This document shows positions 1 to 6,551 of a stretch of 9,961 nucleotides of DNA, in pieces. Made by a program: the position numbers and the translations under genes. The notes beneath the pieces are model-generated. The model had not been told where the DNA came from. It saw only the letters and a program-made list of their open reading frames with translations, and made no database searches. The stretch lies in contig CAMDZY010000055.1 in assembly GCA_945910975.1 (NCBI GenBank), positions 1 through 9,961 of the forward strand, written 5' to 3'. The DNA is from an uncultured Clostridia bacterium (GTDB lineage Bacteria; Bacillota; Clostridia; Oscillospirales; Oscillospiraceae). The stretch's first letter is position 1. The number at the start of each line of letters is the position of its first letter.

Positions 1-19
1 CTCCCCAACTAGTGCGACC
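1..19 (-). ncRNA. Probable 5' end of the large SRP RNA (partial, cut by window edge)
   Basis: Read on the minus strand from about position 19 to 1, the sequence ends in GCACTAGTTGGGGAG. From memory, this closely resembles the start of the Alu domain of Gram-positive large SRP RNA (B. subtilis scRNA and clostridial relatives), which carries GTGCTAG followed by a GGGGAG block. The RNA would run out of the window to the left. SRP RNA scaffolds the Ffh particle that delivers nascent membrane proteins to the translocon. Only about 19 bases are visible, so the call rests on a short motif. No clear sigma-A promoter lies just upstream, so it may be processed from a longer transcript, as B. subtilis scRNA is by RNase III. 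A tRNA or other gene starting at the edge is possible. Confidence 0.4.
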
Positions 20-45
20 TTGTCACAGACCGGTTGCTGTGACAA
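20..45. repeat. Perfect inverted repeat (9-bp arms, 8-nt loop) downstream of acpP
   Basis: TTGTCACAG at 20-28 pairs perfectly with CTGTGACAA at 37-45. The loop contains the palindrome ACCGGT (29-34). The repeat begins 14 nt past the acpP stop. Neither strand has a T-run after the hairpin, so it is not a standard intrinsic terminator. It may be an RNase III-type processing stem before the putative SRP RNA, a transcript-stabilising 3' hairpin for acpP, or a protein-binding site. Its role is unknown. Confidence 0.6.
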
Positions 46-59
46 ATCATATGTAGAAA

Positions 60-278
60 TCAGTTAATGCGTTCTTCGATAAAATCAGCCAATTCACCGA
101 CGGTGTTCAGCTTTTCCTCCTGCTGCAAATCCACGCCCAGCTCTTCCTCCAGATCCACGACCATTTCCACCATGTCCAGAGAGTCCAGGTGAAGGCTTTC
201 GAAGGTGGTATCCCGGTCGATCTTCTCAACGGGGATGGAAAGCTGTTCTGACAGGTATTGTGCAATACGTTCAACCAT
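60..278 (-). CDS. acpP: Acyl carrier protein
   Basis: This 72-residue acidic protein carries growing acyl chains in type II fatty acid synthesis, in the cytoplasm. The phosphopantetheine site is visible as LDSLDMVEMV, with Ser33 the residue modified by holo-ACP synthase. Flanking segments (FESL..., LEEELGV, ...ELADFIEERI) follow the four-helix ACP fold. The usual motif is GADSLD or GLDSLD; here it is HLDSLD. The frame is open further upstream to 353, but ATG at 278 is chosen because it has an AGGAG site at 290-294 and the product then has normal ACP length, slightly shorter than the common 75-78. It lies 91 nt beyond rpoD and has its own promoter at 326-353. A carrier protein for a different pathway is possible, because no fab genes are visible, but the position after rpoD and the generic sequence favour the housekeeping ACP. 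Confidence 0.93.
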   Translation of the reverse strand: MVERIAQYLSEQLSIPVEKIDRDTTFESLHLDSLDMVEMVVDLEEELGVDLQQEEKLNTVGELADFIEERIN

Positions 279-325
279 AACTCTTTTCGCTCCTATCTTC
301 TTGCGGAATGAGTGTTCCAATAGAT

Positions 326-353
326 ATGATACGATTTTTTTCGCGAATGTCAA
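326..353 (-). promoter_or_regulatory. Promoter of acpP
   Basis: On the minus strand a perfect -35 box TTGACA (348-353) and a -10 box TATCAT (326-331) are separated by 16 bp. The A-rich spacer and the position 48 nt before the ATG suit a sigma-A promoter, with initiation near 319. It lies in the 91-nt gap after rpoD. No hairpin terminator is visible after rpoD, so readthrough from dnaG-rpoD may also contribute. I see no FapR-type operator. Confidence 0.75.
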
Positions 354-369
354 GAGGAAAGATGAAAAA

Positions 370-1485
370 TCAGTTTAAAAAATCTTTTAATTGCTTGGAA
401 CGGGTGGGATGGCGCAGCTTGCGCAGTGCTTTTGCCTCGATTTGGCGAATGCGCTCGCGAGTAACGTCAAACTCTTCGCCAACTTCTTCCAGCGTGTGAA
501 CCCTGCCGTCCTCCATGCCAAAGCGCAGGCGCAGAACCTTTTCCTCTCTGGGCGTCAGCGTGTGCATCACGGAGGTCAGCTGCTCGCGAAGCATGGAATA
601 AGTAGCCTCCTCCACCGGCTCCTTGGCGTCCTCATCTTGAATAAAGTCGCCCAAATGGCTGTCGTCCTCCTCGCCAACGGGGGTATCCAGCGAAACAGGC
701 CCCTGGGTGATTTTCATGATTTCCTCCACCTTGCTCACAGGCATATTGATGCGTTCGGCAATTTCTTCCGGAACCGGGTCACGGCCAAGCTCCTGCACCA
801 GCTCGCGCGTCGCACGCGTGACGCGGTTGACCGTTTCCACCATATGCACCGGGATGCGGATGGTGCGCGCCTGGTCTGCAATGGCGCGGGTGATGGCCTG
901 ACGGATCCACCAGGTGGCATAAGTAGAAAATTTATAGCCCTTGGTATAGTCAAACCGATCGACGGCCTTGATCAGTCCCAGATTGCCCTCTTGGATCAAA
1001 TCCAAAAACTGCATTCCGCGCCCGACATAGCGCTTTGCGATCGATACTACCAGGCGCAAGTTTGCCTCCACGAACTCCGTCTTTGCAGTCTCGTCCCCGG
1101 CAACAATGCGCTTGGCAATTTCCTTTTCCTGGTCTGTTGTCAGCAGGTCGATTTTTCCGATCTCCTTGAGGTACATCCGCACCGGATCGCTCACGCTGAT
1201 CCCTTCCAGCAGGGAAGCCGTGTCCTGCAAATCTTCCTGTTCAATTTTTTCCAGTTCCAAATCGCTGGGTAGGCTCTGGCCGCGCTTGCCGGCCGGATCC
1301 AGCACATCCGACACATCCAGTTCCACATTGGCCGCTTCCAGAGCATCGTAGAACTGATCTGTCTGCTGCTCGTCGGCGTCAATGGCGTCCAGAACCTCGA
1401 ACAGCTGTTCGGATGTAACTTTACCAGTCTTTTTGCCGTCCTCCAGCAGCTGTGCCAGTTTTGCATTCATTTGTTCTTCTGCCAT
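370..1485 (-). CDS. rpoD: RNA polymerase primary sigma factor (SigA/RpoD)
   Basis: This is the housekeeping sigma factor of 371 residues, the usual Firmicute SigA length. A short acidic region 1.1 occupies about residues 1-65. Region 1.2 is at 98-130 (SVSDPVRMYLKEIG). Region 2 is at 138-210 and includes NLRLVVSIAKRY, FLDLIQEGNLGL, YKFSTYATWWIRQAI and the -10-recognising segment. Region 3 is at about 217-290. Region 4 is at 305-371, with the -35-binding helix-turn-helix TLEEVGEEFDVTRERIRQIE. The start at 1485 has GGAGGT at 1492-1497, six nt away. That site is formed by the last codons and stop region of dnaG, only 3 nt upstream, so the two genes are probably translationally coupled. The dnaG-rpoD pair is the conserved macromolecular synthesis operon. 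TTA, CTA and TCA codons are rare, consistent with high expression. Confidence 0.98.
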   Translation of the reverse strand: MAEEQMNAKLAQLLEDGKKTGKVTSEQLFEVLDAIDADEQQTDQFYDALEAANVELDVSDVLDPAGKRGQSLPSDLELEKIEQEDLQDTASLLEGISVSDPVRMYLKEIGKIDLLTTDQEKEIAKRIVAGDETAKTEFVEANLRLVVSIAKRYVGRGMQFLDLIQEGNLGLIKAVDRFDYTKGYKFSTYATWWIRQAITRAIADQARTIRIPVHMVETVNRVTRATRELVQELGRDPVPEEIAERINMPVSKVEEIMKITQGPVSLDTPVGEEDDSHLGDFIQDEDAKEPVEEATYSMLREQLTSVMHTLTPREEKVLRLRFGMEDGRVHTLEEVGEEFDVTRERIRQIEAKALRKLRHPTRSKQLKDFLN

Positions 1486-1488
1486 TGG

Positions 1489-3237
1489 TCAACCTCCATA
1501 ACCCTTTTTGTCTTTTAGCCGGTTTCGCATTGCCAGCAGATCCTCGCTGCCGGACAAATTCTTGCGCCGGAATTCGTCTTGAATGATATTACAATAGTCG
1601 GCAAATGCCGCTTCGGAAACCAGAGGCTCTTCCTTCTGCACCACGGCGGTCAGATGGGTCATTTCCTCCGGGGTAAGTACGTCCTCTAAGACGGCCAGGG
1701 AAACCGTAAGGTGCTGCCGATAGCGATCGAGCAGTGCCTGATAGGTTTTGCCCAGCACCGGCGAGGAAAACTGTTCGGCACGCAAGTTATTGTTCTGCGC
1801 AAACAGTGCCGGCTCTCGCAGTACCATCCGCAGCAGCGCTTCCTCCGCCATTGCCGAACGCACATTGTCATAGCGCAGGGCGCGAACCTTGGGCTGCTGC
1901 GCCACCGCAGGCGACAACTGTACCCGCTGCTCCTCTTTTTTCTGGCGGGAAAGGCGGCGCTTGTAGGCCTTGTTCACTTCCAACTTCATGGCTTCCGCCG
2001 TGATGCCTGCCGCTTCGGCCGCGCGTGTGCCATAGACCTCGCGCTCCACCGCGTTGGGGAAGGATGCCACCAGATTGGCCGCCTGTTTCAAAAACTCCAC
2101 GCGCTGGTCATCCTGCGACAGGTCAAATTTTCGCTGCAAGGATTGCAGACGATATTCCGCCTGATTTTCCGATTGCCGCAGCAAAAGCTCAAAGCGATCC
2201 GCGCCGAACTTACGCAAATATTCATCGGGATCCTTTGCGCCCTCCATCCGCAGCACGCGAACCTGCAAGCCGGTTTTTTCCAAAATCGGGATGGCACGGC
2301 GGGTTGCGTTTTGTCCGGCTTCATCACCGTCATAGGTCAGCACCACACAATTTGTGTATTTTGAGAGAAGATTTGCCTGTTCATCCGTCAACGCCGTGCC
2401 AAGCGATGCCACCGCGCAGTCAAAGCCGTATTGGTGCAAGGCAATGGCATCCATATACCCTTCACACAAAATCAGCATTTCCTGCTTTGTTTTCTTTGCA
2501 AAATTCAGTGCAAACAGGTTCCTGCGTTTGTTGAAGATCACCGTTTCCGGGCTGTTGAGATACTTCGGCGTACTGTCATCCAGTACCCGGCCGCCGAAGC
2601 CGATCACATTGCCACGCAAATCAATAATCGGCACCATCCAGCGGTTGCGGAAGCGGTCGTAAATTCTGCCGTTTTTTTCCGACTTGATCACAAGTCCCGC
2701 GTCCAGCATTTCCTGCTTCGTGTAACCCTTTTCCTGCATGGCGGTGATCAGGGCGTCCCAACTGTTCGGCGCATAGCCAAAGCCGAAGCGGTTGACGGTT
2801 TTTCTCACAAAACCCCGCTGCAAAATAGCCTGTTGGGCGGCGCGGCCGGTCGGCAAAAACAGTTGTTGCCGGAAGAAGCGCGCCGCATCGCCGCAAAGCG
2901 CCCAAAGCCGCTCCTGCTGGCGATAGCGCGACTGGTAGGCGCCGTCCTCCGGCACCTCCATCCCCGCCCGCTTGGCAAGGAAACGAACCGCATCAGGATA
3001 GCTGAGGCTTTCGATCTCCATGATAAAATTGACCACACCGCCACCCTTGTGGCAACCAAAGCAGTAATAAATCTGCTTCTCCGGCGCCACGGAAAACGAC
3101 GCGGTTTTTTCCCCGTGAAATGGGCAAAGGCCAAATAAATTGCCGCCTTTTTTTGTCAGGCTTACATATTGTGAAACCACATCCTCGATGGGATTTCTTG
3201 TAACCAGCTCGTCCATAAAAGCAGGCGGAAATGCCAT
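1489..3237 (-). CDS. dnaG: DNA primase
   Basis: DNA primase synthesises RNA primers at the replication fork and binds the DnaB/DnaC-type helicase. The 582-residue product has the family layout. An N-terminal zinc finger carries Cys38, His41, Cys59 and Cys62 (CPFHGEKTASF and YYCFGC). The catalytic core includes NRWMVPIIDLRGNVIGFGGR. A TOPRIM domain at about 255-340 has Glu259 in CEGYMDA and Asp303/Asp305 in YDGDEAG, the metal-binding residues. A variable C-terminal helicase-binding region follows from about 430. The frame is open to a GTG at 3246, but that codon lies within the strong AAGGAGGT site (3245-3252). The ATG at 3237, seven nt from this site, is therefore the start. It has its own promoter inside the end of dgt, and rpoD follows after 3 nt. 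Confidence 0.97.
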   Translation of the reverse strand: MAFPPAFMDELVTRNPIEDVVSQYVSLTKKGGNLFGLCPFHGEKTASFSVAPEKQIYYCFGCHKGGGVVNFIMEIESLSYPDAVRFLAKRAGMEVPEDGAYQSRYRQQERLWALCGDAARFFRQQLFLPTGRAAQQAILQRGFVRKTVNRFGFGYAPNSWDALITAMQEKGYTKQEMLDAGLVIKSEKNGRIYDRFRNRWMVPIIDLRGNVIGFGGRVLDDSTPKYLNSPETVIFNKRRNLFALNFAKKTKQEMLILCEGYMDAIALHQYGFDCAVASLGTALTDEQANLLSKYTNCVVLTYDGDEAGQNATRRAIPILEKTGLQVRVLRMEGAKDPDEYLRKFGADRFELLLRQSENQAEYRLQSLQRKFDLSQDDQRVEFLKQAANLVASFPNAVEREVYGTRAAEAAGITAEAMKLEVNKAYKRRLSRQKKEEQRVQLSPAVAQQPKVRALRYDNVRSAMAEEALLRMVLREPALFAQNNNLRAEQFSSPVLGKTYQALLDRYRQHLTVSLAVLEDVLTPEEMTHLTAVVQKEEPLVSEAAFADYCNIIQDEFRRKNLSGSEDLLAMRNRLKDKKGYGG

Positions 3238-3266
3238 TGCCCTCACCTCCTTGGGGATTACCTTTT

Positions 3267-3295
3267 ATTATACAAAAAATTATCGAATTTGCCAA
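3267..3295 (-). promoter_or_regulatory. Promoter of dnaG-rpoD, inside the 3' end of dgt
   Basis: On the minus strand, -35 TTGGCA (3290-3295) and a perfect -10 TATAAT (3267-3272) are separated by 17 bp, close to the sigma-A consensus. Transcription would start near 3260, giving a leader of roughly 23 nt before dnaG. The -35 box lies within the last codons of dgt and forms one end of the palindrome at 3290-3305. It lets dnaG-rpoD be expressed independently of hflX-yigZ-dgt. Confidence 0.75.
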
Positions 3296-4287
3296 CCGGT
3301 TGGCACAAAAATTTCCGAATATTTAAAAATTGCATATTTGTCGGTCATACCGGCAATATAATCGCACACGGCGCGGGGGATTCCGTCAAAATCCAGCTGT
3401 GCGGCGTAGCTATCCGGTAGCTTTTGCGGATTTTTGACATAATATTCGTACAAGCTGCAAATAATGTGCCGCGCCTTGGATTCCTCACCCTTGGCCACCG
3501 GGTTGCGATAGACACGCTCAAACATAAACTCGCGCAGATCGTTCATGGCCTTTTCGACCTCCGGACGCATTTGCAGTGTGCAGCTGCCCTGTGAGGACAA
3601 AATCAAGTCTTCGACCATGATGTTGATCCGGGTGGAGTGGGTATCTCCCAGCACGGCGGATATGGATTTGGGAATATCATTTTCCGACAAAATTCCGCCG
3701 CGCATGGCATCGTCAATGTCATGGCTCATGTAGGCGATCCGGTCGGCATAGCGAATGACCATACCCTCCAAACTCTCCGGCGGTCTTGCGCTCCATGTGT
3801 GCCCCAAAATGCCCATACGCGTTTCGTAGCACAAATTCAGGCCCGCGCCGTCATTTTCCAGACAGTCCACCACACGCAGGGATTGCTCATTGTGGTGAAA
3901 CGGCTTGCCCATTACCTCTCTGAGTGCCACCTCTCCGGCGTGGCCGAACGGCGTGTGCCCCAGATCATGCCCCAAGGCGATGGCCTCAGTCAAATCCTCA
4001 TTGAGCTGCAAACCACGGGAAATGGAGCGGCCAATGTGCGAAACCTCCAGCGTATGCGTCAGTCTGGTGCGGTAATGGTCGCCCTCCGGCTGCAAAAACA
4101 CCTGCGTCTTGTGCATCAATCGGCGAAACGATTTACTATGTAAAATCCGGTCGGTGTCCCGCTGAAAACAGGTGCGGGTTTCGCTTTCCTCCAAAGGATA
4201 GTCCCGCCCGCGGGATTGGTCGGCAAAGCTGGCATAGGGCGCCAGAATCTTGTGTTCCTGCTGTTCCATCCGTTTGCGAATGGTCAT
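3280..4287 (-). CDS. dgt: dGTPase-like HD-domain dNTP triphosphohydrolase
   Basis: This HD-superfamily enzyme is predicted to hydrolyse dNTPs to deoxynucleosides and tripolyphosphate, and so to influence dNTP pools. The metal-binding set is visible: His78 in RLTHTLEVSHIGR, His107-Asp108 in AIALGHDLGHTPFGHAGE, and Asp182 in YADRIAYMSHDIDDA. At 335 residues it matches the shorter Firmicute dGTPase-like proteins rather than the roughly 500-residue E. coli Dgt, so dGTP specificity should not be assumed. The C-terminus ends in FVPTGW plus three residues, similar to the family's usual IPxxW ending. ATG at 4287 follows an AAAGGA site (4297-4302) nine nt away; ATG at 4269 is a less likely start. It begins 6 nt after yigZ and lies just upstream of dnaG-rpoD, a common clostridial order that fits a replication-linked role. 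Confidence 0.93.
   Translation of the reverse strand: MTIRKRMEQQEHKILAPYASFADQSRGRDYPLEESETRTCFQRDTDRILHSKSFRRLMHKTQVFLQPEGDHYRTRLTHTLEVSHIGRSISRGLQLNEDLTEAIALGHDLGHTPFGHAGEVALREVMGKPFHHNEQSLRVVDCLENDGAGLNLCYETRMGILGHTWSARPPESLEGMVIRYADRIAYMSHDIDDAMRGGILSENDIPKSISAVLGDTHSTRINIMVEDLILSSQGSCTLQMRPEVEKAMNDLREFMFERVYRNPVAKGEESKARHIICSLYEYYVKNPQKLPDSYAAQLDFDGIPRAVCDYIAGMTDKYAIFKYSEIFVPTGWQIR
3290..3305. repeat. Perfect 16-bp palindrome overlapping the dnaG -35 box
   Basis: TGCCAACCGGTTGGCA is its own reverse complement over all 16 positions, with no central spacer. It covers the codons for VPTGWQ at the end of dgt, and one end supplies the -35 hexamer of the dnaG-rpoD promoter. This is where an operator for a dimeric DNA-binding protein would act. 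The coding constraint of the conserved C-terminal PxxW motif may explain part of the sequence. No U-run follows directly, so it does not look like a terminator. Confidence 0.7.
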
Positions 4288-4293
4288 TGCGCA

Positions 4294-4926
4294 TCATCCT
4301 TTCGTCACTGCAAAAGCGCGGTATTCCGATTCTCCCACCGTCGGGTGAACCCGCCCGGCGGTAGTATCAATGATTTTTGCAACAAATTCTTCCGTCCCGG
4401 TGTGCGGCACAATGCATTGCAACAAAATATCCGCGCCGTATTCGGTGTCGGCGATCTGTCCGCCGCAAGCGGCAATTGTGCGCTTTAGCGTTTCATACAT
4501 TGCATAGGGGCATGGCACTGTTACATGATCCCAAACCTGCTTGCGACTGATTCCTGCCGCGTCCACGGCGAGCTTTGCAGACTTTGCATACGCCCGCACC
4601 AAGCCGCCCGCACCCAGTAAAATGCCGCCAAAATACCGTGTGACAACACAACAGACATTAAACAATTCCTCGCGCCGCAGCACCTCTAATACCGGCATTC
4701 CCGCCGTGCCCTGCGGCTCTCCGTCATCGGAGTAGCGCATTGCGCCGCCGTGAATGATATAGGCATAGACATTGTGTGACGCGTCATAGTGCTTTTCGCG
4801 CATCTGCTTGATGTGGAAAATCGCTTCTTCCTCCGTTTCCGTCCGCCAAATGCGGCCGATAAAGCGGGAGCGTTTTTCCACAAACTCCGCTACGCCGTCA
4901 CCGCTGGGAACCAGATATTCCTCCAC
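4294..4926 (-). CDS. YigZ/YvyE family protein (IMPACT/UPF0029)
   Basis: This 210-residue protein belongs to the bacterial branch of the IMPACT (UPF0029) family. The N-terminal domain (about 18-125) has the diagnostic blocks RSRFIG, YSDDGEPQGTAGMP (65-78) and TRYFGGILLGAGGLVRAY (96-113). The C-terminal DUF1949-like domain, with a ferredoxin-like fold, covers about 135-205. The bacterial function is not firmly established; eukaryotic IMPACT modulates the Gcn1-Gcn2 translational stress pathway, and a nucleic acid or ribosome link is usually supposed. The start is GTG at 4926, supported by AAAGGAGG at 4934-4941, seven nt away. It starts 2 nt after the hflX stop, so the two are almost certainly co-transcribed and possibly coupled. 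Its position next to the ribosome-acting GTPase HflX fits a translation-associated role, which is inference. Confidence 0.92.
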   Translation of the reverse strand: MEEYLVPSGDGVAEFVEKRSRFIGRIWRTETEEEAIFHIKQMREKHYDASHNVYAYIIHGGAMRYSDDGEPQGTAGMPVLEVLRREELFNVCCVVTRYFGGILLGAGGLVRAYAKSAKLAVDAAGISRKQVWDHVTVPCPYAMYETLKRTIAACGGQIADTEYGADILLQCIVPHTGTEEFVAKIIDTTAGRVHPTVGESEYRAFAVTKG

Positions 4927-4928
4927 GG

Positions 4929-6182
4929 CTATCCCTCCTTTATATATTGGCGCAACCGGCCGTAAAGGATATCGTCACAAACGGTTTCCACCTCTACGCC
5001 CTCGCCTGTGTAATCACAGCGCAGCACTTTTGCCTGCGTGTGGAGGGTTTCAATCTGTCCTGCCATGGAATAGGGCAGCAAAAACGTCACATGATGCAGC
5101 TGCTTGCCCAACTGGTGTTCAATGGCGTGAAGCAACTCGTCCAGTCCTTCGCCGGTTTTTGCACAAATCGTGACATTACTCTCCCCCACCGGAATTTCAG
5201 CCGGTTCAGTCAAATCCGCCTTGTTGTAGCAATTGAGAACCGGCACGCCGGGCTTTGCCAGCTGCGCAATCAGCGTTTCCACCACGCGCATATGTGCTTC
5301 ACGCTCCGGGTCGGCGCTGTCAATCACGTGTAGGAGCAAATCGGCATACTCCAATTCCTCCAAGGTCGCTTTGAACGCCTCCACCAGATGGTGCGGCAGC
5401 TTGGCAATAAAGCCGACCGTGTCGGACAGCAGAACCGTCAGGTGATCGGACACCACCAGTTGACGCGTCGTGGTGTCGAGCGTGTCGAACAGGCGGTTAT
5501 TGGCAGGGATACCGGCATCAGTCAGCTTGTTGAGCAATGTGGACTTGCCGGCATTGGTGTAACCCACGATGGCCACCACCGGGATCTCATTCTTGATGCG
5601 GCGTTCGCGCTGCACTGCCTGCACCTTGCGCACAGTCAGCAGCTGTTCCTCCAACCGTTGGATTCGCTGCCGGATATGACGCCGGTCGGTTTCCAGCTTG
5701 CTTTCACCGGGGCCGCGCGTGCCAATGCCGCCGCCAAGGCGGGACATCGATTTGCCCATACCGCTCAGCTTGGGCAGCAGGTAGCGGTACTGCGCCAGTT
5801 CCACCTGCAATCTACCCTCGGCAGTCTTGGCACGTTGGGCGAAAATATCCAAAATCAACGCACTGCGGTCAAGCACCGTTGCGCCGGTGATTTCCTCCAA
5901 TGCCCGAATCTGAGACGGTGAGAGGTCGTTGTCAAAAATGACCATTGTCGCACCGGTCGTTTCTGTCAGCGAGCGAATTTCCTCCGCCTTGCCCTCACCA
6001 ACAAAGCTGTGGGGGTCCGGCGCATGGCGGTTTTGCAGCACCTTAGCCGTACACTGACCGCCTGCCGTTTCCAGCAGCGCTTCCAATTCATCCAGCGACT
6101 GCTCCGTAGCAGTCTGCTCCGGCGTGAAGCAGTCGGCATTGAGTCCAACAAGAACCGCCATTTCTATTTCATGTTTTTCCAT
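4929..6182 (-). CDS. hflX: GTPase HflX
   Basis: HflX is a GTPase that binds the 50S subunit and can split stalled or hibernating ribosomes, especially after heat stress. The 417-residue protein has the family's N-terminal domain (about 1-145), the HflX signature GGIGTRGPGESKLETDRR (151-168), a coiled-coil linker (about 165-195), and a GTPase domain. The G1 motif is GYTNAGKST (207-215). The switch I region contains TLDTTTR, and G3 is DTVGF (254-258). G4 is NKAD (320-323), and G5 is CAKTGEG, where the usual Ser is Cys340. The ATG at 6182 has GGAGGAAT five nt upstream. It begins just past the rpmE terminator and leads the operon with yigZ and dgt. I could not find a convincing promoter in the roughly 60 nt available, so its promoter may be weak or use an alternative sigma factor. 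Confidence 0.97.
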   Translation of the reverse strand: MEKHEIEMAVLVGLNADCFTPEQTATEQSLDELEALLETAGGQCTAKVLQNRHAPDPHSFVGEGKAEEIRSLTETTGATMVIFDNDLSPSQIRALEEITGATVLDRSALILDIFAQRAKTAEGRLQVELAQYRYLLPKLSGMGKSMSRLGGGIGTRGPGESKLETDRRHIRQRIQRLEEQLLTVRKVQAVQRERRIKNEIPVVAIVGYTNAGKSTLLNKLTDAGIPANNRLFDTLDTTTRQLVVSDHLTVLLSDTVGFIAKLPHHLVEAFKATLEELEYADLLLHVIDSADPEREAHMRVVETLIAQLAKPGVPVLNCYNKADLTEPAEIPVGESNVTICAKTGEGLDELLHAIEHQLGKQLHHVTFLLPYSMAGQIETLHTQAKVLRCDYTGEGVEVETVCDDILYGRLRQYIKEG

Positions 6183-6235
6183 TTATTCCTCCATAGTCTT
6201 GCGATGCGGCTTGCGCCGAAATTGTCGAAAGACGT

Positions 6236-6271
6236 AAGAAAAAAGTCCGCACCCATACCAGGTGCGGACTT
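6236..6271 (-). terminator. Intrinsic terminator of rpmE
   Basis: An 11-bp perfect stem (AAGTCCGCACC at 6243-6253 paired with 6261-6271) encloses a 7-nt loop. On the minus strand it is followed by a T-rich tract (six T, C, two T). It starts 7 nt after the rpmE stop codon. This is a textbook Rho-independent terminator separating rpmE from hflX. The plus strand lacks a T-run, so it acts in one direction. Confidence 0.92.
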
Positions 6272-6278
6272 AAATCAA

Positions 6279-6479
6279 TCACTTCAGGCCGTACTTCTTG
6301 TTGAAACGATCAACACGTCCACCGGTGTCAACAAGCTTCTGCTTGCCGGTGTAGAAAGGGTGGCACTTGGAGCAGATTTCAACCTTGATGTCCTTCTTTG
6401 TGGAACCGGTCGCGATGACCTCGCCACATGCGCATCTGATAGTAGTCTGTTCGTACTTGGGATGGATACCTTCCTTCAC
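6279..6479 (-). CDS. rpmE: 50S ribosomal protein L31 (zinc-binding type)
   Basis: This 66-residue protein is bacterial L31, which bridges the large and small ribosomal subunits near the central protuberance. It begins with the family-typical KEGIHPKY and retains four cysteines, at 16, 18, 36 and 39 (RCACGE and ICSKCHPFYTG). This is the zinc-containing (C+) form rather than the zinc-free paralogue induced under zinc starvation. The start is GTG at 6479, supported by an AGAGGTGA site seven nt upstream and by the conserved N-terminus. It is a single-gene unit with its own promoter at 6552-6580, a structured leader and a strong terminator. The zinc-type L31 can serve as a zinc reserve in other bacteria; nothing here shows zinc regulation. 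Confidence 0.97.
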   Translation of the reverse strand: MKEGIHPKYEQTTIRCACGEVIATGSTKKDIKVEICSKCHPFYTGKQKLVDTGGRVDRFNKKYGLK

Positions 6480-6546
6480 TGGGGTTCACCTCTTTCTTTT
6501 TGAATCTGTAAGAGGGCATACTGCCCTCCCCTTGGCTTTTCACGCC
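6480..6546 (-). promoter_or_regulatory. Structured 5' leader of rpmE (possible ribosomal protein leader)
   Basis: Transcription from the promoter at 6552-6580 would leave about 65 nt before the GTG. The leader contains a small hairpin, TGGC/GCCA with a 7-nt loop (6533-6547), whose outer base may lie just before the transcript start. After a GGG linker comes a perfect 7-bp hairpin, GAGGGCA/TGCCCTC with a 3-nt loop (6512-6528). A free GGG at 6529-6531 could pair with the CCCC at 6481-6484 between the ribosome binding site and the start codon, which would limit initiation. Autoregulatory leaders for L31 have been proposed in several bacterial groups, including Firmicutes, but I cannot say whether this one belongs to a described class. 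Confidence 0.45.
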
Positions 6547-6551
6547 AGAAT

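Noticed and set aside
279..353. N-terminal extension of acpP to position 353
   Set aside because: The extra residues resemble no ACP, the extension would start on the -35 box of the promoter, and ATG at 278 has a good ribosome binding site.
391..1272. A 293-codon plus-strand open frame antisense to rpoD
   Set aside because: Same effect: it is codon-aligned with rpoD, which avoids the codons that would give antisense stops. The rpoD product is fully conserved on the other strand.
2431..3138. A 235-codon plus-strand open frame antisense to dnaG
   Set aside because: Codon-aligned shadow of dnaG with no protein-family features.
6206..6217. CGGC-GCAA-GCCG mini-hairpin in the hflX leader
   Set aside because: A 4-bp stem with a GNRA-type loop is too short to call a regulatory element without comparative support.
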